Positions 53,370 through 64,000 of a stretch of 64,000 nt of DNA are shown here, in pieces (within the stretch, counting starts at the first letter, position 1; every line of letters begins with the position of its first letter). The stretch is from positions 1 through 64,000 of the forward strand of contig PYST01000189.1 in NCBI GenBank assembly GCA_003049485.1, written 5' to 3'. The stretch comes from Ophioceras dolichostomum (Eukaryota > Ascomycota > Sordariomycetes > Magnaporthales > Ophioceraceae). The position numbers were made by a program, and so were the translations under genes. The notes under the pieces were generated by a model. The model made no database searches and was not told where the DNA came from. It saw only the letters and a list, made by a program, of their open reading frames with translations.

Positions 53370-54747
53370 TCATAGGATCACGCAGCAGCCGGCTCCCTCG
53401 CCCTTCTCGAACGTAAGGAGCGCGGCGCGCGTAGCGGCTTCGAAAACGTCGTCCACGCCCTCGCCGGATAGACTAGAGCACTCGAGGTACTTCCGGGCGC
53501 CGATCTCGCGGGCCGCCACGTCGCCGTCGTGAGGCGTGACGAAGGGTAGGCTCTTCATACGCATCTCCTCGACCGCCACCGGGTCTTCGCGGAGGTCCTT
53601 CTTCAACCCGACGAGGATGATGGGTACGTTGGGGCACTTTTCTGTCGCCTCCTCGATCCACTAGCGATCATGTCGATTCTAGTCAGCACTGCTGTTATCC
53701 CCCCGTTTTTTTTTTTGGCATCCAACAATGGCCCGTCCTAGAACATCGGTCTCCCTTTTCGCCACCAAACGCTCTTCCTTGGTCGGGTCGTAGGCATCGT
53801 CGCCGTCGAAAGTTGTGGTGTGTTGGTCGCCATCATGGTTCCACTTGGTTCCACGACCTGCTGTGGGTGTCGGAAATTGCGCCGTTACACGCAGAAAGCG
53901 CTTCACCGACTTCCTGCCAAATGAGAGAATGCCAGATCTAGCTGCTCACCCGGGAGCTTGCTGGACTTGCTGGACAGATCGTGGCTTGAGGGGGCGAGGA
54001 GGGAGGGGGCAGGGGAATGAATGTATGCTCGAGCCACCCACCTTGTGCTTGACATTGTCCAGAGAATCTGGGGTGTCGACCGAGAAGCCGATGAGGATGA
54101 CGTGCGCTTTCGAGTATGCCAAGGGCCGTAGCCGCTCGTAGTCCTCCTGGCCTGCCGTATCCCACAGCGCGAGCTGGACCGACTTGCCGTCCACCCTACA
54201 GTCGGTAACGTAGTTCTCGAACACTGTGGGTATCTGGGATTGGTTGAACAAGAGAATGTGAGGATGTAATTCTTCTCGTGGTCTGGGCGTTCGCCGGTGA
54301 CGTGGGGGTCTGGGCCTGGGTTTGGGTTTGGTTGTCCTGCTGAGGATGGAGGGGGGGCCTCCTGGCCGTATCTGCAACTTACATAGTTCTGCAGCGGGAA
54401 AGGACATCAGTATCAGGTCGCATCATGCCCGGCGATCTCTGGCGATCCACGTTGCAGTTCCCAGCAGTCGCCTGGAAAAGAAGACACAATGGCAGGAAAG
54501 AGTAGGTAGACATACCTTGGGAAAGTAGCCGAGTGTGAAGACGCTGAGTAAACTCGTCTTCCCGCACGCTCCATCGCCAATGATCACCAGTTTCCTGCAG
54601 AGAGGGGTGTCAGGGTCGTCAGGGTCAGCAGCGCCTACAGAGCCGAAGCCCAATTGGGGGCGTCAGAAGAAAGCCAATTCCTCCCCAATGGCCTTGATAA
54701 ATGACAGCGTACCTGCGGATCACATTCTGGTTACTTGAGTTCGCCAT
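53370..54747 (-). CDS. rho2: Rho-family small GTPase Rho2, 200 aa
   Basis: Five exons: 54747-54713, 54594-54516, 54388-54383 (six bases), 54233-54042 and 53660-53370. The assembled protein starts MANSSNQNVIRRKLVIIGDG. It carries the P-loop GDGACGKTSL, switch I with YIPTVFENYV, switch II WDTAGQEDYERLRP, and the Rho insert and base motifs VGLKKDL and ECSSLSGEGV. The end is CCVIL: the CaaX box CVIL, whose Leu favours geranylgeranylation, preceded by a second Cys that could be palmitoylated. Without the six-base exon (Asn-Tyr) switch I would lack the Tyr before I/V-P-T. Lengths and motifs match fungal Rho2, which controls the cell wall and the cell-integrity pathway at the plasma membrane. Intron 4 is long (381 bases). 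Confidence 0.93.
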
Positions 54748-57700
54748 GGCCGGCCACCAGAAACACGAATGACGTCTCTCGTGTGTGTGGTCTTATCACC
54801 CGAGCCGGCACTGGCGGATAAGGCTGGGCTGGGCCGGGCTGGGAGGGCAGGCTGCTTCTTCACGGCAGGCAGGAGTGCGAAATAAAGTAGCGAGCAGGGC
54901 TCGGTCGGTCGAGACTCGAGAGCCTTGTCGATACGATAAACGATGAGTTATGATGCGTGTGATGAGGTATGAGGAAGGTACCTATGACGAAGGGGCGGAT
55001 GAATGCTGCGTTTGTTCTGTTAGGATCGAGATCAATTTCCGTCCTGTGTCTGGGACCTCGAAAAGGGGGATGGGATTTCGTCGTGCCTGGGAGGTGTCGT
55101 CGGGAAAATGCGAGGCGATGGCAGGCGAGAAAACGAAATCTCTCGACCGAGGAAAATCAAGAAAACTAAAAGCAGAGAAAAAAAACAGAACAACAAAAAT
55201 GAAATAATAGTAATAATAATAAAAATGTCACGCACCAGGGCGAGCAAGCGCGGTGCCGCCTGGGGAAATTTTGAAGAACCGGGCTCTGGGGCTGCCGACT
55301 TCCTGGTTGCTACTGCACGCTGGTGAGCTGCGCTGACTTTTCGCTGGTGCTTGCTTGATGTGGGGAGGGGTGCTGAGCTTGCTTTCACAGGCCTCCTCCT
55401 TGCTCGTAGTGGGCTGTCCTGTCTCGTTTCCCTCGACGGTGGTGCTTACATAACCAACAGCTGATGAGAATGGGGACTGATGGATGGTGGACCTGACATC
55501 AACCCCCCAAACTTTCCTCACGTAGGGGTTATCTGTTTGAGTTGGTCCGAGCCGTGCCTCCCGTTTGCCGTTCTCAGATGAGAGAATGGGACAATGGAAG
55601 CAGAACTAAACGCCAAAAATTGTGCAATGTTTTAAGTCCAACACGGAGGTCGGCGACGCGGGCAACAGTTGATGGCTGAAACGTTCTTTATTTCTCACAG
55701 GTTCACAAGTTCGACTCTGGATGCATGTTTCTCTTGGATAGCGGGGGAAGTGCTATGCCAAACCCTCGCAGAAGAACGAACGAACAGCTCGTGATGTGGC
55801 GGCAGGTCGTGCCATCAACTGTCTGATGCGTCGATAAATAGTATGTACAAAATCAAAATAAGAGACAGAGAACCGATCCGTGACCGCACGCGTCCGTGGA
55901 CACAACACAGGTACACACAAACGACAGTGAATTATCTCATCGGTAGCTTCACCCGGACTGGGCCACCGCTACCACTATTGCTGCCACCGATACGATATCT
56001 CCAGTTCAGGGAGCTCCAGTTGGCGGCACGACCGAAACCCACCACCCCCATACCCGAGGCACGGCGCCAAAGTCCTACCTGCAGCAGCTGATTGCTCAGT
56101 TTACAGCGCCGAAAGCCCCAGAACGAGGCGGTGCATTTTCGTCCGTTCCTCGCCAGAGCCCTGGAATCGGGCCGCCGTACGCCGCTGGGCCTTTTTTTTT
56201 TCTCTTTCCCCTTCGCGGATGGTGTGTTTTCGGTCCTGCGTACGGCTGAAGAAATCCCTGCCAACCTGGACCCAACAGCAAAGGAGGAAGGACGAATAAT
56301 TAGTTGTAGGGCTAGCAGGGGCGACTTGTAGGACTTCGTACTTCGACTACCGGACTGGGACACCTCCATGTTTGCTACGAAAGCTGTGAAGTATACAGAC
56401 GTCTATATGGGGGCTTATACGGAGGGGATAGTCGCGGAAGGCGGCGGGGACGAAGACTTCTTCATCACGGCGGACCCGTCCCTCCACTCCGCCCTTCCAG
56501 CAACCATATCCCGTACTTGGATTGCAAAGGACGTCAATCTAGATTCAGGCTGGATGCGGCAATGTTGGAGCCGCTTATACTTCTGGGCTCTCTCGGGGTC
56601 TAGTAAAGGCCGAGCCCCTGGCCTTCCTTCGGCGTCCTGTTGTCGCTGACGTGGTCCGAACCCGATCCTGTCCAACGCCGTGGACGGATAGCTCGGGAGA
56701 GCTTGCTTTTGCCTGAGGTCGCCTTGGGTCAGTTTCCTGCAACCTACCCTACCAAGGAAGCATCTTGCAGTTTGATTCTCCCCGGAATCGGATACCTGCC
56801 TTGGGTCGCTGTGCTTCACTGCCTGCAGCTGCATGTGCACCAAACGCGCGCCACTGCCAACGCTAGCGGTCACTGCAGCTTGCATCGTGACACCTTGACG
56901 TCAATTGATTTGGTCGAGAGCCCCTGGTTGTTTGGGTAGTTATCTACGGAGTATCCAAGGTTATTTATAAGAGCAATGCTGGCCGGGTAGAGCTGATCAA
57001 CGACATCATAGAGGAACAGCCAGCCAGACTAACCCATCCTTGGTCCGAGTTGCTGACGAGGAAGACAGGATCCCGTGATCCGCGCTCGTTTGTGCCGGTG
57101 GTTTGTGATGTATATTCCGTCTCGGGATTTCTGACCGAGGCCGCCTCCCAGCCGGCACCTTGATGAGGCCGCCTCTATCTTTTCGCCCCTGCATTTGTTA
57201 TTGTTACTGAGCTCCGTCGTTGGCCCGGTTTGATGACCTGGCATGTAGGTGTATGTACTACGTATTCAAACATCAAAGGAAAGCTGCAGAGGCATCTCGA
57301 CCTTACTTATCCTATACCCTAGTCGGTCTCGAAACCCATGTTGTTACGACCGGCCGCGCAACGTTGAAAGTCGTCAACCAACACTGGAAGTTAAAAAGTC
57401 ACGGAAGAGATGAGGCGGGACAACAGGAGAGAAGCCCAAAAATTTTCGGAGGGATATCGCCATCAAAATTGCAGTCTTGCTGGTCGCAGGATCATCATAC
57501 ACCACAGAGGAAAGCGCAAAAAACGGGAATCAAAAGGCCACATTCAATGTAGCATGCCCTACAGTTGAGGCACCAATGAGATTGGACGGCCGAATTGGCC
57601 TTGAAGGTGGAATTTCAGCCTGAGGCAGAAGCAGCTCCGAGGGCACCTGACTGCCGCTCGTGGATAAGGGAGAGGTGGTCCCGCAATTTGGACTCCCCAT

Positions 57701-58349
57701 TCGCCCGCTTCAGCTAAGGTCGTCAGGCTGTACCTTTTGTACTTGGGACCGTGCACGGGGTACCTGCCGGGAACTTGTCGATATTCCACCACCGAAAGAC
57801 TGAGCAACGTCGGTTGAACAAAGTCAGGAATTGCAGGAATCCACCACTCGACTTGTTGAACAACCTCCCAAACAGCCAGGTGCTCTGCCAAAACCCCGTC
57901 GACCAGCGGACGATCATTTGCCCCTTCCATCGATCTCGCTGTCTGGAACAAACAAAGTAAGAAGAAGTCTTTCAGACCCCTCCGCGATTAAAAACGCACG
58001 CGCGACTCTTGAGGTGGCCACGACGGCCTGCCCGATCCTGCCCGCCCGCCACCACGATCATTCGGCTGTCCGATCAACGCTTCCCACGCCTTTGGCTCCC
58101 AACCCCGCCCGGAGGAGCGAGGGAACGCGGAGTCGACAAGCCACTGTTGCTGTGGCTCCTCCGTCGGTTGAAACTGGCTGACCATCAATGTGCTCTTGCT
58201 GCAATTTTAGCCCTTCGTTTGGCCGTGGGGTGGAAGCCGCTCGCGAGTCACGATTGCCCAACCCGGTCCCGGTCCCAATCCATGAGCTCGACACCGGCCA
58301 GTACCCGACGTCGTCGTGAGGATACACCGACCGAACCCGCAACGGAACG
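54748..58349. other. 3.6 kb divergent intergenic region, no gene seen
   Basis: This stretch lies between rho2 and nst1. It has A-rich runs near 55160-55225 and short ORFs of up to 156 codons without recognisable products. The 400 bases before nst1 probably form its leader. Confidence 0.5.
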
Positions 58350-61300
58350 ATGAAGGGCAACCACCAGCTGCAAACGGTCGCGTCCCAGCCCGCGGCTCTG
58401 GGGGCCTCCAAATATATCAATAAGGACGGGTCCAAATTCATAACCGTGCCCAAGGCCACAACATCTCTAGACGTGTCCCACCCGTCCCCAACCACCGCGT
58501 CCATGTCGTCGACACCAGCGAGCAAAAACCCGTCACTTCAGTTGGCTGCCGACCAAGAGGCTGGTGGCAGTGGAGCGCCACCAGTCAACCGAAAGAAGGC
58601 GAAGCGCCGGGCGAAGCAGGCTGCCAAAGCGGCTGCCGCGGCCGGAGTCGAGCACGCTAACGGACTCCCGAGTCCGGCAGCCTCGGCCAGCCAAGATTCG
58701 AAAACAGCTGCTGTGGGACCAGGTGCCGATTATAGCGACGACGAGCAGTCGTCGCAGCCGAGCCAGCACGCGCAAGCTAACGGCCATGCTGCCGGCCCAC
58801 CAACAGCCAAGTCGAAAAAGAACAGCAAGAAGAAAGCCCGTAGCGAGGCTCCCCCGACCGGTCCCCAGGATCTCCACGATCCGCACTCGCAATCTAGCTC
58901 CCGCTCCCTCACTCGCGCCCCTTCGCCACCGCACCACCTCGACGCTCACAGTCACCATAACCACCACCATAGCCACCAGGACCGTCAGAGCCTCACACGT
59001 GCAACCAACGTCTCCAAGGAGAAAATATGGAACACGAGCTCCCAGGAAGAGCGCGAGCGGATCAAGGAGTTCTGGCTGGGTCTCGGCGAGGACGAGCGCA
59101 AGTCGCTCGTCAAGGTTGAGAAGGACGCGGTGCTGAAGAAAATGAAGGAGCAGCAAAAGCATACTTGCAGCTGCACCGTCTGCGGCCGCAAGCGCACAGC
59201 CATCGAGGAAGAGTTGGAAGGGCTTTACGATGCGTACTATGAGGAGCTCGAGTCATTTGCCAACCAGCCCAACCACCATGGCGAGGCGCCGCCCATGCTG
59301 GGACCGTCGCGGCACTTCGGATCCAGCTACGCGCCCCAGGTTAGCTACCCATCCTTGCAGCAACCGTCCCGCGGCCGCATCGTCGAGCACGTGGCGGACG
59401 ACGAGGACGAAGAAGGCGAGGAGGAGTACAGCGAGGACGACTTGGACGAAGAGGAAGACTTCAGCGATGACGAGGAGCCAGAGGATATGCACCACCATGG
59501 CGACCACCGCACCCACAACCACCACCACCATCACCACCATCACCACCCAACGGATCCACAAGGGGACTTCTTCAACTTCGGCAACTCTCTCACTGTCCAG
59601 GGTACGCGGTTCTCCGAGTCTTTGAATTCCCTGCCTCCGTATGCCAAGAGCTACATGGAGCAAGTCCTGAAGTACGTGTTCCGGCGCGATGTTGACCCTT
59701 CTCTAGGTGGCATCCTCACTGTCGCCGACGACCTGCTCAAGAACGACGGCAAGAAATTCATCGAGATGATGGAGCAATTGGCCGAGCGCCGCATGGCGCG
59801 AGAGGAGGATGCCAAGGACACCTTCTCCCGGAGCTATGCCCACAACAACAGCCTCAATGGCGCCGGCACAACCGCGAGCCTGCCCCAAACAACCGCATCA
59901 TCAACCTCCAATCCCAACAGCAGTAGCAATAGCGGACACAACTATGCTGCCCACAACTACCCGCCCCCACCACCGGCTCCCGAGGATGAGGACGAGTACG
60001 AAGACGAGGAGGATGAGGACTATGACAGTCAGGAGGAGTACGACGAAGAAGAGGTACATAATGCTCCTTCAGGTTACCATCCCTGCCATTGCACCTGCCA
60101 TGACGGCTACCACGGTCAGGCCGAAGCCAGCACCGCCGCCGGTGCAGCTGTCGGCTTGGCTGATCAGGGTCAGGGTCAGGGTCAGGTCCGGCAATATCCT
60201 CATCAGCATCCAGCTCAGAAGGAGTCACAAGCTAAGCAGCCTCGACACCAGCAGGACACGATGACCGAAGAGCAGCGCATGGAGGAGGGTCGGCGCATGT
60301 TCCAGATATTTGCCGCGCGAATGTTCGAGCAACGCGTGCTCACCGCTTACCGAGAGAAGGTAGCCCGGGAGCGTCAGGACCAACTACTCGCGGAGATCCA
60401 GGCAGAGGAGGCCGTTAACGATGAGAAGAAGGCGAAGAAAGCAAAGGAGGCCGAGAAGCGCAAGAACAAGAAACAGCAGCAGAAGCAGGCCCAAGCTGAA
60501 GAGAAGCAGCGTCGGGAGGAGCAAAGGGCGGCCGACGAGGCCGAGCGGCTCGCCCAGGAACAACAGCGACAGGAGGAGGCTCGCCAAAAGGCCGAGGAAC
60601 GCCGGAAGAAGAAGGAGTCTCAGAAGAAGGCTGAAGAGGAGGAGAAACAGCGGAAGGAGGCAGAGAGGCAACGCCGAGCCCAGGAGGCCAGAGACCAACA
60701 GGCTGAGCAGACCCGCAAGGCCCGTGAAGCCAAGGAGCAACAGGCCGAACAGGCTCGCAAGGCCCGCGAGGCTAAAGAGCGCGAGAAGAAGGCCAAGGAG
60801 GAGGCCAGGCAGCGGGAGAAGACTGCCCGCGAGCAGAAGGAGCGGGAGAAGGCGGCCCGGGAGCTGAAGGAGCGCGAGGCGAGAGAGAGGGACCGGTTGG
60901 ACAAGGAAGCCAAGGCGAAAGCGGAGAAGGAGGCCCGTGATAAGCAGAAAAGAGAGGAGCGGGCGGCACAGAAAGCGGCTGCGCTGGCCAGCTCTGCACC
61001 CCCTGCTGCACCGGTGCCCATTACGCTTGTCAAGCGGCCTTCGCCTCATCCCAGCACGATCCCCGCACTACCGCAGAACCCGCAATCGAGCATGGCCTCG
61101 CCTCAAATCCCCGTCGCGACCCCGGTCATACCCAAGGTACCCACACCCATGCGACCGAGACAACCATCGCAACAGGAACACAGCGCCAATGTCAATGCCA
61201 GTAACACTACGAGCTCGGCTGCGGCGGCTACGGCGGTCCCTATGGCTCCTCAGTCCGGCCGGACCGCGAGCCAGTCCAGCCATCCGCACAGCTCGAATCG

Positions 61301-62816
61301 CACCCCTGAAGCAGCTACGCCAGCGCACACGAGCCCTGGACCAATCGGCCCACCGAGCAAGACTAGCAGTAGCCAGGGTCGGTCAGTTCACTCGCAAGCG
61401 ACGTCACCACTAAGCTCATCGATACGACCAGCGATGCTCCCCCACGGTGTGGGCAGCCAGCCTTTCCCCCTGCCCCCGCTCGGCGGCCTAAACTTTGGGC
61501 CGCCGCCTGGTATGCCTAACATGCCGGCGCCTCCCGGATTCCCCGCCCGTATGCCCAACGACCCAATGTTCCCCACGCCGGTAACGACGTCGTATCGAGC
61601 TCCAGGCCCCCCTCTGCAGCAAGCACCGCTGGGCCTAGGCATGCCGATTCCCCACATGAACGCGCCCGCCAACCGCGGCTTTGCCACCGTACCACCTCCT
61701 GGATTCTCACAGACTCCCGAGCTTCCGAGCATCAGCACCTTCGTCGGAAGCCTGCCGAAGGAGGGCAGTGTGCACCACACACACTCCCGCCAGGCGTCAG
61801 CCGGCTTCGACTCCCCATCGTCGTCCACCGCCGGAGGCCCCATCGCCCGCCCCACGCCGATTGGTCGGCCAGGTAGTGTGGTGCACGGCCAGCGTACGGC
61901 GTCGGCGGGCTCCCCGCAGGCGGCGTGGAACAGCGTGGATACCGAGGACTTCAGTAGTGCACCGCATCTCGGCTCCAGCGCCCTGCTGGATGACGACGAG
62001 CCCCTGCAGGACTTCGGCAGCGCGCCTCGGCGTCCAGGACCACCAGGCGGCCCGGCTTCCAGCGCTGCTCGAGGCTTCCCTCCCGTGGTACAGGGACCCT
62101 TCGGGATGGACCCAACCGGCACCTTCGGCGGCTCGCAGCTCTGGGGCCCGCCTCCGCCCCCCCAACAGTTCGGCGGCGGCCTCGGAGCCCACGGCCAGTT
62201 CGGCGGCGGACCCGCCCCTCCACCAGGCTTCGGACCTCCTGCCCCCACGCCGTGGGGCGCTCCGGCCTCCAGCACCGGACCTGTCGTCGGCTTCGGACCG
62301 CCGGGCCTCAGCCGCCCGAGCCCCAGCCGCTTCGTGCAGGTGCGCCTGCTGTTGTGCCGCGCGTGTCAGGAGGGCTCTGAGATGCTCAACAAAGCCGAGC
62401 CGGCGGAGAAGCAGACCAGCGGTGCTAACAGCACAGCTGGCGACGCCGCCCCCGCTGATCCAGACGATGACGAGGCACGCTTCGTACCCATCGACTTGGT
62501 CAAGGAGCGGATCGACAGGCTGGGTGGGCCCAGCGACCTGAGGGTCGAGGAGCTGGTCGACATGTGCGAGACGGAGGGCAACCCGTCCAACGGCGGCGGC
62601 AGCTTCGACGTGCGCCAGACGGGCCCCAACGCTGGCACCATGGACAACGACACCGCCGCTCGCACCGCCCAGTTGAGCGTCCGTTGGACGCCCGGCAGCG
62701 GTGTCGGCGGCGTCGGCGGCGTTGGCAGTCTGCGCCAGCGCGCGCTCGGCGCCCCTGGCGAGATCGGCAGCCCCGTCATCGGAGCGGGAGCGCCTGTCGG
62801 CTGGGGCGGGAAGTGA
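58350..62816 (+). CDS. nst1: Stress response protein NST1, 1488 aa
   Basis: A single open exon. Residues 1-220 are disordered with Lys-rich patches (RKKAKRRAKQAAK). The most conserved block, about 222-300, is KEKIWNTSSQEERERIKEFW, then LGLGEDERKSLVKVEKD, the Cys cluster HTCSCTVCGRKR and AIEEELEGLYDAYYEELE. An acidic tract (about 350-380) and a ten-His run (about 390-400) follow. Next are FFNFGNSLTV and a helical block, a second Cys/His cluster (HPCHCTCHDGYH), and a very long Lys/Glu/Arg coiled coil (about 646-880). A Pro/Gly-rich part leads to a C-terminal block with VQVRLLLCRACQ and CETEGNPSNGGGSFDVR. Yeast Nst1 affects salt tolerance and interacts with the splicing-factor homologue Msl1. 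Its role here is taken from the family name. Length is usual for filamentous fungi. Confidence 0.93.
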   Translation: MKGNHQLQTVASQPAALGASKYINKDGSKFITVPKATTSLDVSHPSPTTASMSSTPASKNPSLQLAADQEAGGSGAPPVNRKKAKRRAKQAAKAAAAAGVEHANGLPSPAASASQDSKTAAVGPGADYSDDEQSSQPSQHAQANGHAAGPPTAKSKKNSKKKARSEAPPTGPQDLHDPHSQSSSRSLTRAPSPPHHLDAHSHHNHHHSHQDRQSLTRATNVSKEKIWNTSSQEERERIKEFWLGLGEDERKSLVKVEKDAVLKKMKEQQKHTCSCTVCGRKRTAIEEELEGLYDAYYEELESFANQPNHHGEAPPMLGPSRHFGSSYAPQVSYPSLQQPSRGRIVEHVADDEDEEGEEEYSEDDLDEEEDFSDDEEPEDMHHHGDHRTHNHHHHHHHHHPTDPQGDFFNFGNSLTVQGTRFSESLNSLPPYAKSYMEQVLKYVFRRDVDPSLGGILTVADDLLKNDGKKFIEMMEQLAERRMAREEDAKDTFSRSYAHNNSLNGAGTTASLPQTTASSTSNPNSSSNSGHNYAAHNYPPPPPAPEDEDEYEDEEDEDYDSQEEYDEEEVHNAPSGYHPCHCTCHDGYHGQAEASTAAGAAVGLADQGQGQGQVRQYPHQHPAQKESQAKQPRHQQDTMTEEQRMEEGRRMFQIFAARMFEQRVLTAYREKVARERQDQLLAEIQAEEAVNDEKKAKKAKEAEKRKNKKQQQKQAQAEEKQRREEQRAADEAERLAQEQQRQEEARQKAEERRKKKESQKKAEEEEKQRKEAERQRRAQEARDQQAEQTRKAREAKEQQAEQARKAREAKEREKKAKEEARQREKTAREQKEREKAARELKEREARERDRLDKEAKAKAEKEARDKQKREERAAQKAAALASSAPPAAPVPITLVKRPSPHPSTIPALPQNPQSSMASPQIPVATPVIPKVPTPMRPRQPSQQEHSANVNASNTTSSAAAATAVPMAPQSGRTASQSSHPHSSNRTPEAATPAHTSPGPIGPPSKTSSSQGRSVHSQATSPLSSSIRPAMLPHGVGSQPFPLPPLGGLNFGPPPGMPNMPAPPGFPARMPNDPMFPTPVTTSYRAPGPPLQQAPLGLGMPIPHMNAPANRGFATVPPPGFSQTPELPSISTFVGSLPKEGSVHHTHSRQASAGFDSPSSSTAGGPIARPTPIGRPGSVVHGQRTASAGSPQAAWNSVDTEDFSSAPHLGSSALLDDDEPLQDFGSAPRRPGPPGGPASSAARGFPPVVQGPFGMDPTGTFGGSQLWGPPPPPQQFGGGLGAHGQFGGGPAPPPGFGPPAPTPWGAPASSTGPVVGFGPPGLSRPSPSRFVQVRLLLCRACQEGSEMLNKAEPAEKQTSGANSTAGDAAPADPDDDEARFVPIDLVKERIDRLGGPSDLRVEELVDMCETEGNPSNGGGSFDVRQTGPNAGTMDNDTAARTAQLSVRWTPGSGVGGVGGVGSLRQRALGAPGEIGSPVIGAGAPVGWGGK

Positions 62817-64000
62817 GGTGGTGGATTCCGCCCTTCCGAGAAGCCTCCTCGTCAAGGATGTTGATACGAATGAGTCCTGTAACGAATGACCTGCTGTGTC
62901 GAAGTTCATCCCCTGCTACGTCTCTCTACTCTCGCACGCTCACATCCCCCCTTCTTGTTTTCTTTGTGTGAGTGTCTCTATCGCGGTGCTTTTCGCTGTT
63001 CTGGGCCCTACCGCCACCCCTCTTTCTCTCTTCGTGCGGGATCTTCCCACACTCCTGGCTGTCCCTGCTTGCTTGCTTGTTCGTACCACACTGTCCAGTG
63101 CTGCCAAGGAAGTCGCTTATCCCACCTTTCTTCCCCTTTTACCTCTCGTGCGCTATCCTTTCTTCTTCCCTGCCTACGTGCCCTCAAGGTGCACTATATA
63201 AGAGGTGGAAAGAAACCTCATTGGTCAAACTCGAGGTGTAACGGAGGGTGGATCACAAACAACTAGCAAATTTTGGGAAATGGATGGATGCATGGAACTA
63301 CAACGGCATTACCGGGTGGGATTGGTTACTTACCTAAGTCGGCTTTTCAGGGACACAGGCATGGATGGGCCATGAGCATTGGGATGCGATGTTGGTTGGC
63401 CGTCGAAGGGATGGAGGATTTTGGTGGCCATAGCAGGCAGGACGAGGTGAATCTTCACCCTGTCTTCGCCGCCTGTTCAGAGGCGGCTTTGTTCTTATTG
63501 CTGCTCTTTCCCGTCTTTGTTTTTCGTCCTCTTTCTTTTCTCTTTCTTTCCTCTCAACACTTAAATCCTACCAGTCAGTGCCCCGCGTGTGTGCATACTA
63601 TTGTAGCATCAAAAGACACCGTTGATTTGTCTCCCCCCTTTTCATCCGTGACGATGCTGCACGCGCTTCTTCTGTCGTTCAGTTGAGAGCATAACAAACC
63701 AAGGTAAGGTCGAGCCATCCCAGGTGTTTAGAAGGATTTCGGCTGAGACCATCCCGACCTGACGTCAGTAAGGGTCTCGGCGCCAAATCAAAGAAGGGTA
63801 GCCTCTGCCACCGGAAAGCGAACGCAATCCGACGATGTCTCTGCATTGAACACCGTCAAACAACACTCCTTCAAACCAAAAGCACTGAATCTTTACCACT
63901 TGCAAAAGGTGGAGGATGAAGGCGTTGCGTTCAATGGTGGAATTTGATTTTTTCCGGAGATGTATCTGCCATGTCTCAATCTGCTGTAGGCCGTTCCCAC
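62817..64000. other. 3' flank of nst1 and right edge, no gene seen
   Basis: 1.2 kb with pyrimidine-rich tracts (62930-63190 and 63490-63560). Short overlapping ORFs only. Confidence 0.5.

Noticed and set aside
61388..62909. Minus-strand ORFs of 295 and 370 codons opposite the nst1 C-terminus
   Set aside because: Shadows of a Pro/Gly-rich coding region.
1..64000. CRISPR array, bacterial operons, riboswitches, rRNA genes
   Set aside because: None seen. Genes are eukaryotic with introns, and no regularly spaced repeat array exists.

Overview
The window comes from a filamentous ascomycete (Pezizomycotina, most likely Sordariomycetes). Genes carry short GT-AG introns of about 50-160 bases with branch motifs of the CTAAC/CTGAC type. 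There are no operons. Lineage-typical genes are present: a CS-D-HC tannase/feruloyl esterase, proteins with DUF3659 repeats, NST1, Rho2, mitoribosomal mL40 and acetolactate synthase. No search could be run, so family names come from reading motifs. Exon borders were deduced by hand from splice signals and frame continuity.

Bases 1-30,000 look like an accessory, immunity- or allorecognition-like region. The left edge holds the first exons of a gene whose protein begins like fungal nucleoside-phosphorylase-domain proteins, which are often parts of NLRs. Next come a broken DUF3435 (tyrosine-recombinase-like) gene, two single-N contig joins each flanked by an unmerged overlap of about 100 bases, and a disordered protein. 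A small protein with a STAND-type N-terminal helical domain and a ubiquitin-like fold follows, then an orphan ORF, a secreted GH1 beta-glucosidase and a tRNA-derived repeat. A single-exon NACHT NLR with a TIR/SEFIR-like N-terminus lies head to head with a polytopic membrane protein. After a small secreted SnoaL-like protein and a tannase comes the most striking locus. A HeLo-like domain plus pseudokinase gene (the architecture of the necroptosis executioner MLKL) is transcribed divergently, across 623 bases, from a gene for an apparently active kinase with ankyrin repeats (the architecture of RIPK4/ANKK1).

Bases 30,000-45,100 hold lineage-specific structural genes: two DUF3659-repeat proteins, two proteins sharing the C-terminal motif LDLNLEVEI-LKA-IHGDL, and a protein of an uncharacterised fungal family. 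They are separated by long gene-poor spacers.

Bases 47,500-64,000 are core genome: ilv2 (acetolactate synthase, five exons), MRPL28/mL40, rho2 (with an apparent 6-base microexon) and nst1. The intergenic stretches up to 4.1 kb contain no gene that I could support.
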